From NCBI RefSeq assembly GCF_000166275.1, contig NZ_CM001023.1:3909001-3973000 (forward strand): a stretch of DNA of 64,000 nt. The letters run 5' to 3'. The position numbers and the translations under genes were made by a program. The notes below the pieces were generated by a model that was given only the letters and a program-made list of their open reading frames with translations, was not told where the DNA came from and made no database searches. Source of the DNA: Algoriphagus machipongonensis. Its GTDB lineage: Bacteria > Bacteroidota > Bacteroidia > Cytophagales > Cyclobacteriaceae. Below are positions 36,887 to 46,078 of the stretch, piece by piece (the first letter of the stretch is position 1; every line of letters begins with the position of its first letter).

Positions 36887-36900
36887 TCTACAAATGTAGA
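36887..36900. promoter_or_regulatory. BlaI-type operator 3
   Basis: TCTACAAATGTAGA again, 26 bases from operator 2. Its minus-strand TTTG is 18 bases upstream of TACGTTTG in operator 2, so it could also support a second, weaker promoter. Confidence 0.85.
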
Positions 36901-37111
36901 ATACCTGTTATTTCAGAAATCAAATTTCTATTCTATCAGCATAAACATTTATTCTAAGTTTCAAGTATTTAGAAAGCATAGAATTGAATAAATCCACGTA
37001 ATTATTGAAATTAGAAAAAATAAATGGTCATTTTTTTAAACACTAGCTTCAATAACATCCCATTATCCTAATAAAATCATAATTTCGAATCTAGCTCATT
37101 TGATTTTAACC

Positions 37112-39784
37112 ATGGTAGCTGAAAAAATACGTTTACAGGAAGATAGAGATTGGAAAAAACATTGGAAAAAGTGGGGTCCATACCTCACAGAACGCCAATG
37201 GGGAACCGTGCGGGAGGATTACAGTCCTGATGGATCGGCATGGGAAAATGTGACCCATGATGATGCCAGAAGCAAAGCCTACCGCTGGGGCGAGGAAGGA
37301 ATTGGAGGAATTTCTGATTACAAGCAAAAATTATGTTTGGCTTGGGGATTCTGGAATGGAAAAGATCCATTTATAAAAGAAAGACTTTTTGGGGTTACTG
37401 GAAATCAGGGGAACCACGGGGAAGACGTCAAAGAATTATATTATTACCTAGACTCTACTCCTACTCACAGCTATATGAAAATGCTGTATAAGTACCCTCA
37501 GGATGAATTTCCTTACAAAGACCTATTAGATGAAAATCAGCGGAGGGGGAAAACTGACCGAGAATATGAATTAATAGATACTGGGATATTTGAGGAAGAT
37601 CGATATTTTGACATTTTCATTGAATATGCCAAAAATGACGAGGAAGATATCGTAGCCTATGCCACTATTCACAATAGAGGGCCTGAGGCATCTTACCTCT
37701 GCGTCATGCCTACTGTTTGGTTTAGAAAGACCTGGTTTACCGGCCATGAGCCTTTCATGCCTAAACTGAGCAAAATCAATGAGAATACCATCCGTGCTTT
37801 CAACCCAAAATCCGGAAATTATACCATCTCATTCGATAATGATCCAGAGTTAAAGTTCTGCGACAATGAAACCAATCGCCAAAAGATCTATGACATTGGC
37901 AATGAGAAGAAATACCTAAAAGATGCCATCAATGATTATGTGGTTGAGGATGACAGTACTCATATCAATCCCGATGACTATGGAACGAAAGCATCAGCTA
38001 TTTACCACTTAAATATTCCGGCTGGAGAAAGCAAAACAATAAAATTACGTTTAGCGCATCAGGTTATTGACCAACCGCTTGAAGCTTGCGATGCCATTCT
38101 AGAAAAGGCAAAAAAAGAAGCCGATGAGTTTTATAATGAACTGCAGGAAAGGATCACGGATGATGATCTAAAAATGATTCAACGTCAAGCCTATGGGGGA
38201 ATGATGTGGTCAAAACAGTTTTATTATTACGATGTAGAGCGATGGCTTGAGGGAGATCCAGGAAGGTATAAACCACCAGTTTCGAGGAAAAAGGGTAGAA
38301 ATAGCAATTGGAAGCACTTGCAGAATTATGACATCATTTCTATGCCTGACAAGTGGGAATACCCATGGTATGCTGCCTGGGATTTGGCGTTCCATTGTAT
38401 TCCTATCGCTAGAGTTGACCCCGAGTTTGCCAAAGACCAACTTCTTCTTTTGCTTAATGAATGGTACATGCATCCCAATGGCCAGATTCCAGCTTATGAA
38501 TGGAATTTTTCGGATGTCAACCCACCTGTGCATGCCTATGCAGTACAGCGAGTTTTTCAAATCGACAAAAAGGCCAACGGAGGAAAAGGGGATTTTGAAT
38601 TTCTAGAAAGAGCCCTTCATAAATTGATGCTCAACTTCACCTGGTGGGTTAATCAAAAAGATAGTGACGGACAAAACATATTCGAAGGTGGTTTCTTAGG
38701 GCTGGACAACATTTCAGTTTTTGACAGAAGTCACGCTCAACAATACCAGGGAAAACTTGAACAAGCAGATGCTACTTCTTGGATGGCAATGTTTTCATTG
38801 AATCTCCTGAGAATTAGTCTTGATTTATGCGAACAAAACAAAGTTTACCAATTTACTGCGACAAAATTCCTTGAACACTTCCTATACATAGCAGGTGCCA
38901 TGAGTAATATCTCTGCGGAAGGAATTTCCTTATGGGATGACGAAGACAGCTTCTTTTACGATGTATTCCATGTGAAAGGGAAGGAATCTAAACGAATGAA
39001 GGTCCGTTCCATTGTCGGCCTAATTCCACTTTTCGCTGTAGAACCGATCAGGGAGGATTTATTTGATCAATTGCCTGAATTCAAAAAGCGACTAGAGTTT
39101 TTCTTAAGGGAAAAACCCAAACTCGCTGCTTTAGTGTCAAGCTGGGTTCAACCAGGATTCGATAAGAGAAGGCTATTTTCTTTATTAAGAGGGCATCGAA
39201 TGAAAAGCATCTTACACAAGATGTTGGATTCTAATGAATTCTTAAGTGAATACGGAATACGGTCACTTTCCAAATATCATCTGGAAAATCCCTACACAAT
39301 GAATATCGCTGGGGACCAACTTTCTATAAAATACACTCCTGGAGAATCCGATACCGTCATGTTTGGTGGAAATTCCAACTGGAGAGGACCTATTTGGTTT
39401 CCGATTAACTTCCTGATTATTGAGTCCCTCAAGAAATTTGACTTTTATTATGGAGGCGATTTTTCCATTGAGTACCCTACAGGTTCGGGTAGATACATGA
39501 CTATGGATATCATTGCCAAAGAACTCTCCTATCGTTGTATGAAAATCTTTATGAGAGATGAGAATGGATACCGTCCATTTAACAGTGATAACAAGAAGTT
39601 TCAGGAAGATCCTCATTTCAAAGATTACATTCTATTTTATGAATATTTCCATGGGGACAAAGGTGCGGGGCTAGGCGCTTCCCACCAAACAGGATGGACT
39701 GGTTTAGTGGCTGAAATGATTCATAAATATTACAAAATCAGAGAAGATAAAGAGCATGACTCTAAAACCCTTTTTAGAAGCTAA
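37112..39784 (+). CDS. MGH1-like/GH63-related glycoside hydrolase
   Basis: 890 residues, starting at the ATG at 37112. An upstream TTG (37100) is less likely. An (alpha/alpha)6-barrel glucosidase: N-terminal beta region with RWGEEGIGGISD, then the helical barrel with PWYAAWDLAFHCI (about 425), PNGQIPAYEWNFSDVNPPVHA, GNSNWRGPIWFP and the terminal HQTGWTGLVAEMI. These match the MGH1-like/GH63 family of mannosylglycerate hydrolases and alpha-glucosidases. It lacks a signal peptide, so it acts on cytoplasmic sugars. It overlaps rnhB by 29 bases. The exact substrate is unknown. Confidence 0.88.
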   Translation: MVAEKIRLQEDRDWKKHWKKWGPYLTERQWGTVREDYSPDGSAWENVTHDDARSKAYRWGEEGIGGISDYKQKLCLAWGFWNGKDPFIKERLFGVTGNQGNHGEDVKELYYYLDSTPTHSYMKMLYKYPQDEFPYKDLLDENQRRGKTDREYELIDTGIFEEDRYFDIFIEYAKNDEEDIVAYATIHNRGPEASYLCVMPTVWFRKTWFTGHEPFMPKLSKINENTIRAFNPKSGNYTISFDNDPELKFCDNETNRQKIYDIGNEKKYLKDAINDYVVEDDSTHINPDDYGTKASAIYHLNIPAGESKTIKLRLAHQVIDQPLEACDAILEKAKKEADEFYNELQERITDDDLKMIQRQAYGGMMWSKQFYYYDVERWLEGDPGRYKPPVSRKKGRNSNWKHLQNYDIISMPDKWEYPWYAAWDLAFHCIPIARVDPEFAKDQLLLLLNEWYMHPNGQIPAYEWNFSDVNPPVHAYAVQRVFQIDKKANGGKGDFEFLERALHKLMLNFTWWVNQKDSDGQNIFEGGFLGLDNISVFDRSHAQQYQGKLEQADATSWMAMFSLNLLRISLDLCEQNKVYQFTATKFLEHFLYIAGAMSNISAEGISLWDDEDSFFYDVFHVKGKESKRMKVRSIVGLIPLFAVEPIREDLFDQLPEFKKRLEFFLREKPKLAALVSSWVQPGFDKRRLFSLLRGHRMKSILHKMLDSNEFLSEYGIRSLSKYHLENPYTMNIAGDQLSIKYTPGESDTVMFGGNSNWRGPIWFPINFLIIESLKKFDFYYGGDFSIEYPTGSGRYMTMDIIAKELSYRCMKIFMRDENGYRPFNSDNKKFQEDPHFKDYILFYEYFHGDKGAGLGASHQTGWTGLVAEMIHKYYKIREDKEHDSKTLFRS

Positions 39785-40358
39785 TAGAATTGAAGCGGGC
39801 TGCGATGAAGTGGGTAGAGGTTGTTTGGCAGGACCTGTGGTAGCTGCGGCAGTAATACTCCCTTCTGACTATTCCAATGAATGGATCAATGACTCCAAAA
39901 AGCTCGGTAAAAAACAGAGGCAGGACCTTATTGAAGAAATAAAAGAAAAGTCTCTTTCTTGGAAAGTAGCCGAAGCCAGTGTGGAAGAAATTGATCAGAT
40001 CAATATTTTGAATGCCTCTTTTTTGGCTATGTCACGGGCTATTGAAGGTTTAGAAGTTAGCCCCGAGCACCTTCTCATCGATGGAAACAGATTCAAATCT
40101 CATTTAACTTTACCCTTCACTTGCGTCATTAAAGGGGATGGTAAATTTGCAAGTATTGCGGCAGCATCTATCCTTGCAAAAGTTTACCGAGATGAATTAA
40201 TGGAAAAGCTAGCCCTAGAACATCCGCATTATGGTTGGGAACGAAATGTGGGCTATCCCACCAAAGCTCACCGAGAAGGGATTAGAGAACATGGCCCTTG
40301 CATTTGGCACCGCAAGAGCTTCCAACTTTTACCCCGTCAATTAGACTTAGACCTATAA
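39756..40358 (+). CDS. rnhB: Ribonuclease HII
   Basis: 200 residues. Removes ribonucleotides and RNA of RNA-DNA hybrids. Catalytic motif IEAGCDEVGRGCLAGPVVAAAV (the Asp-Glu pair), Asp in LLIDGNRFK and the C-terminal acid in VYRDELMEKL. No Met other than the start at 39756 precedes the catalytic motif, so the 29-base overlap with the hydrolase gene is real and implies coupled transcription. Confidence 0.97.
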   Translation: MTLKPFLEANRIEAGCDEVGRGCLAGPVVAAAVILPSDYSNEWINDSKKLGKKQRQDLIEEIKEKSLSWKVAEASVEEIDQINILNASFLAMSRAIEGLEVSPEHLLIDGNRFKSHLTLPFTCVIKGDGKFASIAAASILAKVYRDELMEKLALEHPHYGWERNVGYPTKAHREGIREHGPCIWHRKSFQLLPRQLDLDL

Positions 40359-40438
40359 AAGCACAAAAAACATTTCCATTTGACAGCTTAAATAACTGAA
40401 TAAAAAAAAGTTATTTTAATAGGATAAACTAGCTAACT

Positions 40439-40813
40439 ATGGAATCAAAATTTGAGGCAGGAATTAATATTGCGATAAAAATCCCAAAAAGTAAATATGA
40501 GAAAACAGTTGAATTCTACAGGGATATTTTAAAACTGGAGGTTGAGGAATATCCAATTTCCAACCCAACCGTCTCGAAAACTCACAAAGTCATTTTTGGA
40601 AATAATGTTCTCTGGCTGGATTGTGTGGACAATTATACACATTCGGAAACCTGGTTACAGCTTACCGTTCCTGACGTAGAGGAAGCCGCAAAATATCTTG
40701 AATTAAGTGGTGTAGAGACTTGCGATGAATTAGAGGAGCTTCCCGAGAATATGCATTGGATTCAAGATCCCGCTGGAACCGTTTTCAACTTGCAAAAGCG
40801 AGAATTAAAATAA
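40439..40813 (+). CDS. VOC/glyoxalase-fold protein
   Basis: 124 residues, one VOC domain of two beta-alpha-beta-beta-beta modules: INIAIKIPKSKYEKTVEFYRDILKLEVEE, then TWLQLTVPDVEEAAKYLELSG and WIQDPAGTVFNLQ. The usual metal-binding His/Glu positions are only partly conserved. No function can be assigned. The AT-rich 80 bases before it contain a weak hairpin and T-run that may end the rnhB transcript. Confidence 0.75.
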   Translation: MESKFEAGINIAIKIPKSKYEKTVEFYRDILKLEVEEYPISNPTVSKTHKVIFGNNVLWLDCVDNYTHSETWLQLTVPDVEEAAKYLELSGVETCDELEELPENMHWIQDPAGTVFNLQKRELK

Positions 40814-40920
40814 CCCAATTAAATAGCCATTCCTTCATTGTCATCTTAGCTACTTAGCTATCAACAGGATAGAATTGATAGACTTTCCATGCATGAATTT
40901 GATGTTTTTTCAACTTTTTT

Positions 40921-40936
40921 GTTAGATAACTCTAAC
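40921..40936. promoter_or_regulatory. DtxR/MntR-like inverted repeat before the Nramp gene
   Basis: GTTAGA-TAAC-TCTAAC, perfect six-base arms, 74 bases upstream of the start codon. The TTAGnnTAACnCTAA-like form resembles binding sites of the DtxR/MntR metalloregulators. The regulator gene is not in this window. Confidence 0.5.
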
Positions 40937-41009
40937 TTTATTTTTTCCTTCACCGGATTTTTGTTTAGCTTTCGGATGAATTAGACTTTCAAACCAAACC
41001 ACCAACCCT

Positions 41010-42875
41010 GTGAGTTCAGAATCGCTCAGTGAAGTACACGGTAGTGTTCCAACCCATAATAAAAAAGGCTGGAGAAAAATATTAGCGTTTTTAGGTCCTG
41101 CTTACTTAGTAAGTGTGGGATATATGGACCCAGGAAACTGGGCCACAGATCTTGCCGGTGGATCAGAGTTTGGGTACAAGCTCCTTTGGGTGCTTTTGAT
41201 GTCCAATTTAATGGCTTTGTTGCTTCAGTCACTTAGCGCTAGACTTGGCGTGGTATGTAAGCTAGACTTGGCCCAAGCATCCAAGCAAGCTTATCCAAAA
41301 TGGGCAAATATCCCGCTCTATATATTAGCTGAGATTGCAATTGCTGCCTGTGATTTGGCAGAGATCGTGGGAATGGCGATTGGTCTTAACTTATTGTTTG
41401 ACTTGCCACTTATTTGGGGTGTTGCGATTACTGCTTTGGACACCTTACTCCTTCTATTCCTATTAAACAAAGGAATGCGTACCATGGAGCTATTTATCAT
41501 TTCCTTGGTATCCATCATCGGCTTTTCATTTGTGGTGGAGATGTTTATTGTAGGGCCCGTTTACGGTGAAGTGGTCAAAGGAATGGTACCCTCGTCGCTA
41601 AGCGGGAATGCACTTTATATTGCTATTGGTATTATCGGAGCGACAGTTATGCCCCATAACTTATACCTCCACTCCTCCCTTGTGCAGACTAGAAAAATCG
41701 ATCCCTCTACTAAAAGCATAAAAAATGCCCTGAAGTTTAATTTCATCGATTCTGCTATTGCGCTCAACCTTGCTTTTTTGGTGAATGCCGCCATCTTAAT
41801 CTTAGCTGCTGCAGCATTCCATGTCAATGGGTTTTATGATGTGGCAGAAATTCAGGATGCCTCCAAACTTCTGGAAAACTTATTCGGGAAAATCGCTCCA
41901 ACCTTCTTTGCGATAGCTTTGATCGCAGCAGGACAAAGCTCCACGATCACAGGAACGCTGGCAGGACAGATTGTAATGGAAGGTCACCTAAAACTAAGGA
42001 TTCAACCTTGGGTGAGAAGGATGATCACAAGGCTTATTGCTATTATTCCAGCCATTATTACCATTCTATATTTTGGAGAAGAAGCTCTTGGAAGGTTGTT
42101 GGTATTGAGTCAAGTGGTACTGAGTTTACAATTAGGTTTTGCCGTAATCCCGTTGATTCATTTCAATTCGGATCGGAAATTAATGAAGGAGCACACCATC
42201 AAATTATGGGTAAAAATCCTCGCATGGGTTTGTGCTGGAATCATTGTTTTCTTGAACATCCAATTGGTTATAAATGAACTTCAAGGGTGGCTAGTAACTG
42301 CAGGAGACAATGCTATTTACCTTTACACCATTGTTATCCCACTGATATTGGCCTGTTTTGCCTTATTGGTTTACATCTTTATTCACCCATTCATTAAACC
42401 AGGAGAATTAAAGAAACGCTTGGTTCCCCATGCCAAAGGAGTAGATTTCATAGAAGGGCAACCTATTAGTTACCAACACATTGCTATTGCAGTAGACTTT
42501 TCGGATAATACGCAGGCGATCATCCAAAATGCTATAAAACTAGGAGGAAAGTCTGCCAATTATTTATTCGTTCATGTGGTAGAAAGTGCTGCTGCCAGAT
42601 ATCTAGGAAAAAACACTTTAGATCATGAGACGCAACAAGATGTGAACAGCTTAATTCAATATCAGGATAAGTTAATTTCTCTCGGATACAATGCTAGCCA
42701 TGAATTAGGCTTTGGAGTAGCTGCAACTGAAATAGCAAAAATCGTCAATGATCAAAAAGTAGATTTAGTGATCATGGGAGCTCATGGCCACTCGGGCATC
42801 AAAGACCTGCTATTTGGAACTACGGTCAATAAATTGAGGCATAAAATCGATACGCCTATTCTGATCGTTCAATAG
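41010..42875 (+). CDS. Nramp divalent metal transporter fused to a UspA domain
   Basis: 621 residues from a GTG start. Residues 1-465 form an 11-12-span Nramp transporter with both metal motifs intact: DPGN (40-43) in SVGYMDPGNWATD and MPHN (214-217) in ATVMPHNLYLHSSLV. Residues about 487-621 are a complete universal stress protein domain: HIAIAVDFSDNTQA and the ATP loop GAHGHSGIKDLLFGTTVNKL. It imports Mn2+ or Fe2+ with protons; the UspA part may tie transport to ATP or stress. The fusion is seen directly and no stop lies between. Confidence 0.93.
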   Translation: MSSESLSEVHGSVPTHNKKGWRKILAFLGPAYLVSVGYMDPGNWATDLAGGSEFGYKLLWVLLMSNLMALLLQSLSARLGVVCKLDLAQASKQAYPKWANIPLYILAEIAIAACDLAEIVGMAIGLNLLFDLPLIWGVAITALDTLLLLFLLNKGMRTMELFIISLVSIIGFSFVVEMFIVGPVYGEVVKGMVPSSLSGNALYIAIGIIGATVMPHNLYLHSSLVQTRKIDPSTKSIKNALKFNFIDSAIALNLAFLVNAAILILAAAAFHVNGFYDVAEIQDASKLLENLFGKIAPTFFAIALIAAGQSSTITGTLAGQIVMEGHLKLRIQPWVRRMITRLIAIIPAIITILYFGEEALGRLLVLSQVVLSLQLGFAVIPLIHFNSDRKLMKEHTIKLWVKILAWVCAGIIVFLNIQLVINELQGWLVTAGDNAIYLYTIVIPLILACFALLVYIFIHPFIKPGELKKRLVPHAKGVDFIEGQPISYQHIAIAVDFSDNTQAIIQNAIKLGGKSANYLFVHVVESAAARYLGKNTLDHETQQDVNSLIQYQDKLISLGYNASHELGFGVAATEIAKIVNDQKVDLVIMGAHGHSGIKDLLFGTTVNKLRHKIDTPILIVQ

Positions 42876-42892
42876 ATAAATCAAATGTCTTG

Positions 42893-43561
42893 CTATGCTT
42901 CTTTAGGTACTAGCGGCTCACTAGCCTTAAGGTCAGATTTTGCTAATAAACCTTTGGTCCCAGCGCCCATCCCCATGATTGTACGCATGGCATCCTGAGT
43001 GGAGACATCCAAAAGTGTTACATCTTTCCTTTTGACATGATAAATATTCCCATTGGTGGGATTTGGAGCAGTGGGAACAAAAACGGTCACATAATCATCA
43101 TTTACCTGATCGGTAATAAAGCCAGTCATTTTTGTACCGGTATTAAAGGGATCAATCAAAACAACCTCAGAAAAAGGTAATTTTTTCACTCCAATGAACT
43201 GGTACACTGTCTGGTGAATCAGACTATACAATGGGATTTTTGACAAGTATTTTCTCTCAAAACCCTTGAAATAGACTTTCCCTACTTTATTGCGTACAAG
43301 TACTCCTATCCCGAAAACAAATACGCAGAATATCCCTAATGATAGCACATTAATAAACCAATGCGGCTCTCCTCCACCCCCGTCGATTAATGCGCTAAGT
43401 GGGGCCACTATTTTAAAAATGAAATTAAATACGACCGATAGAAGTATTAGGATAATTGTTAACGGAAGCAAAATCAAAAACCCTTGGATCATGGTATCCT
43501 GAAGAAATCCTCTTTTATTATTTGGCTCGGTTGATACTATTTCATTTGTTTCAGGAAGCAT
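42893..43561 (-). CDS. DUF502 membrane protein
   Basis: 222 residues with two membrane spans (about 27-50 and 67-90) separated by a short loop (ALIDGGGGEPHWF). A cytoplasmic or periplasmic domain follows with VYFKGFERKYLSKIPLYSLIHQTVYQF and FVPTAPNPTNGNIYHVKRKDVTLLD, the DUF502 (COG2928) signature. Function is unknown. It is convergent with the Nramp gene. Confidence 0.88.
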   Translation of the reverse strand: MLPETNEIVSTEPNNKRGFLQDTMIQGFLILLPLTIILILLSVVFNFIFKIVAPLSALIDGGGGEPHWFINVLSLGIFCVFVFGIGVLVRNKVGKVYFKGFERKYLSKIPLYSLIHQTVYQFIGVKKLPFSEVVLIDPFNTGTKMTGFITDQVNDDYVTVFVPTAPNPTNGNIYHVKRKDVTLLDVSTQDAMRTIMGMGAGTKGLLAKSDLKASEPLVPKEA

Positions 43562-43747
43562 GGTCTTAGGGTCAGAATGTTAATAATCAAGGAATTGAAT
43601 TTAGATCCTTGTCATTTTACTAATCTTCAAAACTATACCAAACCCAAAATCACACTCAGCCAGCGTAAAAAGTGCAATACTAAAAAATGGATTTATTGAT
43701 TTGGGGAGTAAATTCCTCAAAAACGAGAACTTTCTTTCCTTTAAATA

Positions 43748-43772
43748 AAAAAGACCGTCCATAAGGACGGTC
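43748..43772 (-). terminator. Intrinsic terminator of the lipocalin-like gene
   Basis: Perfect stem GACCGTCC / GGACGGTC with an ATAA loop, followed on the minus strand by a T-run. It lies 31 bases past the stop of the gene at 43803. Confidence 0.85.
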
Positions 43773-43802
43773 CCGATCTAGGTGATTGATCTACTTTCTT
43801 TA

Positions 43803-44249
43803 TTATTCAAATTTGCGTTCAAAGTACAACTTCCCCGCACTATTCGAGCTACTAGAAACAGGCTCTAATACCAACCTGTTTTCATCTAATTCTACAATTT
43901 TGGCTTCTCTCACTTGGTCAGCATCATAAATTTTGAGAATATGATCTTCTCCTAATTCAACTTTAGCCTTCCTTAGGATTATCTCACTTTTCACGAAATC
44001 GGTATAAGCTAAAGTATCCCCTGGGAGAAATTTATAAACAGTGTTTTCAAGTCTGAATTTTATCTTCGCTTCCATATCTTCTCTGAAAGCAGCACTTGAA
44101 CCAAGATATTGTGCAGATGACTTCAACTTTTTGATACCATCAAAATCAACTAATTGCCAACTCCCTATCAGCTCTTCATATTGAGCCTGATTCCAGCTCA
44201 TTGCAAGCGTCAAAAAAAGAGAATAGATTAACGAAAACTTCATATTCAA
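43803..44249 (-). CDS. Secreted lipocalin-like small protein
   Basis: 148 residues with a hydrophobic N-terminal export signal (MNMKFSLIYSLFLTLAMSWNQA). The mature part starts with ELIGSWQLVDFDGIK, the GxW of lipocalin-like domains, and continues in short strands (TVYKFLPGDTLAYTDF, HILKIYDADQ, RLVLEPV). Ligand and role are unknown. It stands alone, with its own terminator. Confidence 0.65.
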   Translation of the reverse strand: MNMKFSLIYSLFLTLAMSWNQAQYEELIGSWQLVDFDGIKKLKSSAQYLGSSAAFREDMEAKIKFRLENTVYKFLPGDTLAYTDFVKSEIILRKAKVELGEDHILKIYDADQVREAKIVELDENRLVLEPVSSSSNSAGKLYFERKFE

Positions 44250-44337
44250 TGAAAGGCAATTTCTTTGCCAAAAATCACATTGCCTTCGATATTCATTTTC
44301 GAGGATAAAATTCCGGAAATAAAATACGGTTCTGGAT

Positions 44338-44847
44338 CTAGCTTACTGCTTTGCTAGCCAAGAATGGCAACCATTCAGCAGCTTGTCTTTCTGCATATTC
44401 TGCTAAAAAATAGGATAAAGTAGGCCTAAATGGCTCATTTCTTAAAGTTAAACCAGCTTGTTCAGGAGACTTATCGCCTTTATTGACATTGCACCTATGG
44501 CAGGCAGTGACAAGGTTCATCCAATTCGTTTTACCTCCTTTGGACCTGGGAACTACATGATCCACTGTGAGATGCTTTTTGCTTCCACAATATTGGCATT
44601 CTCCATTATCTCTTTTGAATAAATTAGAACGATTAAGTAGCACCCCACGGTAAGGTATATTTTTATAGTCAACGAGACGAATGACAGCCGGGTATTCAAA
44701 ATTTCGACTTACCGTCCTGATTTTTAAAAGCTCATAAGTAGTCAGGCAACTAGCTTTTTCTAAAAGTAATAAGACGATTGCTTTTTGCACAGGGACTACT
44801 GCCACCGGAGAATGATCCAAATTCAAAACCAATACTCTTTTTTCCAT
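44338..44847 (-). CDS. HNH endonuclease
   Basis: 169 residues. The zinc-binding CxxC pairs (CQYCG and CHRCN) surround the HNH motif: LTVDHVVPRSKGGKTNWMNLVTACHRCN, with Asp-His, Asn and His in order. An N-terminal beta region (MEKRVLVLNLDHSPVAVVPVQ) is typical of the common Bacteroidota housekeeping HNH protein. Substrate DNA is unknown. It is the last gene of a tsaD-smpB-NlpC-HNH run; its start is one base from the preceding gene's stop. Confidence 0.92.
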   Translation of the reverse strand: MEKRVLVLNLDHSPVAVVPVQKAIVLLLLEKASCLTTYELLKIRTVSRNFEYPAVIRLVDYKNIPYRGVLLNRSNLFKRDNGECQYCGSKKHLTVDHVVPRSKGGKTNWMNLVTACHRCNVNKGDKSPEQAGLTLRNEPFRPTLSYFLAEYAERQAAEWLPFLASKAVS

Positions 44848-44848
44848 G

Positions 44849-45646
44849 CTAACTTAAAATTGACCTGCCTTCCACCTCAAAGCGGCTTCCAGCATTAGTT
44901 TTTTGAATTGATTCCCATTCGTCAATATCGGAGATTTTCATTTTTTCATCCATCCACATGACTTCTTCCGCACCCAAATACATTGACATATGAGTAATTT
45001 TACTCTCTAAATCCTTGAAAATAAGCAAATCTCCCGGGATAATGTTTGAGGAAGGGATCATTTTTCCTGGAAGTCGTTGATCTTTCCACCCATATCCCGC
45101 TGTTGAATAAATTAATGCAAAGCCCAATTTCTCATCCAAACCAAAAATGCTTCTACCTCCAGACTGGAAAGGAGCATTGAGATATTTTAGCGCTATATCG
45201 ATCAATTCCTCCCTACTAGATTTGATGGCATGGCTTCTAACAGACCCAGTAAACCCGATATGATCTTGCCAGTTGAACAATTCCAAATCTGAAAAATGCA
45301 GTCTACTTCCGGGAAGTAAATAAAGATTTGTGCCCAGATATTCTATCACCGCTACTGGGCTGGTGACAACTTGGAAATCTTGATTTAGAAATTCTTGATA
45401 CTCGTCTGAATTGATGTTTTTGAGAGATTTGGATGTAATCCAGCCTTCCAATTCGGTGTCTTCATGAAAAATTTTATACCAATTCTGGGTCGAGGTGATC
45501 TTCCGCACTTGGTAGCACTCCCCAAAAAGTAATTGGGAGACTAATGCAGAATCGAAACTAGGTTCTTTGTAGAGCGGTAAAATAGACTGGCGGCATATCC
45601 CATAAACATCAGTCAAGGGCCATTCGCTGGAGTTCTCTTTTCGCAT
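44849..45646 (-). CDS. SH3 / NlpC-P60-like protein with degenerate active site
   Basis: 265 residues. Two SH3b-like stretches (about 17-80 and 95-125: SLYxEPS-type strand, EGWITSKSL) lead into a C-terminal NlpC/P60 (C40) domain at about 145-265. In active enzymes the nucleophile region reads DCSGF. Here residues in [19 protein letters not shown] have no cysteine at all. The expected His in [11 protein letters not shown] is present, but the second one is Trp (EVMWMD). It therefore probably binds peptidoglycan peptides without cutting. It starts inside the end of smpB (38-base overlap). Confidence 0.8.
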   Translation of the reverse strand: MRKENSSEWPLTDVYGICRQSILPLYKEPSFDSALVSQLLFGECYQVRKITSTQNWYKIFHEDTELEGWITSKSLKNINSDEYQEFLNQDFQVVTSPVAVIEYLGTNLYLLPGSRLHFSDLELFNWQDHIGFTGSVRSHAIKSSREELIDIALKYLNAPFQSGGRSIFGLDEKLGFALIYSTAGYGWKDQRLPGKMIPSSNIIPGDLLIFKDLESKITHMSMYLGAEEVMWMDEKMKISDIDEWESIQKTNAGSRFEVEGRSILS

Positions 45647-46076
45647 CTTTTTCTTTCAGGTCGTGTCGTTTATCATGAAGCTTTTTGCCTCGACCTAGAG
45701 CAATTTCCATCTTTGCTAATCCTCGGTCATTGATAAATATACGAACTGGAATGATAGACAGACCTTTTTCCTGCGACTTAGTTTCCAATTTTTCTAGTTC
45801 TTTCTTGCTCAGCAGAAGCTTTCTATCTCTGATAGCTGCATGATTGTAGTTAGCAGCCATGGAATAAGGCGCAATGTGCATTTGTCTCACATATAATTCG
45901 CCTCTCAAAAAAACACAAAAGGCTTCTGTCAAGGAAATTTTACTTTCTCGAATAGACTTGATTTCAGTTCCTTTCAAAACCATCCCACAGGTATAAGTAT
46001 CGATGAATTCAAATTGAAAACTCGCTTTCTTATTTTTGATATTGATGATTTTTTCAAACTTTTTTGACTTCGCCAT
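45609..46076 (-). CDS. smpB: SsrA-binding protein SmpB
   Basis: 155 residues, the normal length. Carries tmRNA to stalled ribosomes for trans-translation. Seen: [34 protein letters not shown], then HIAPYS and the basic C-terminal tail [22 protein letters not shown] that enters the decoding centre. It sits two bases after the tsaD stop. Confidence 0.97.
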   Translation of the reverse strand: MAKSKKFEKIINIKNKKASFQFEFIDTYTCGMVLKGTEIKSIRESKISLTEAFCVFLRGELYVRQMHIAPYSMAANYNHAAIRDRKLLLSKKELEKLETKSQEKGLSIIPVRIFINDRGLAKMEIALGRGKKLHDKRHDLKEKDAKRELQRMALD

Positions 46077-46078
46077 TT

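Noticed and set aside
40391..40415. AATAACT / AGTTATT hairpin after rnhB as a terminator
   Set aside because: Short AT-only stem; too weak to list as a feature.
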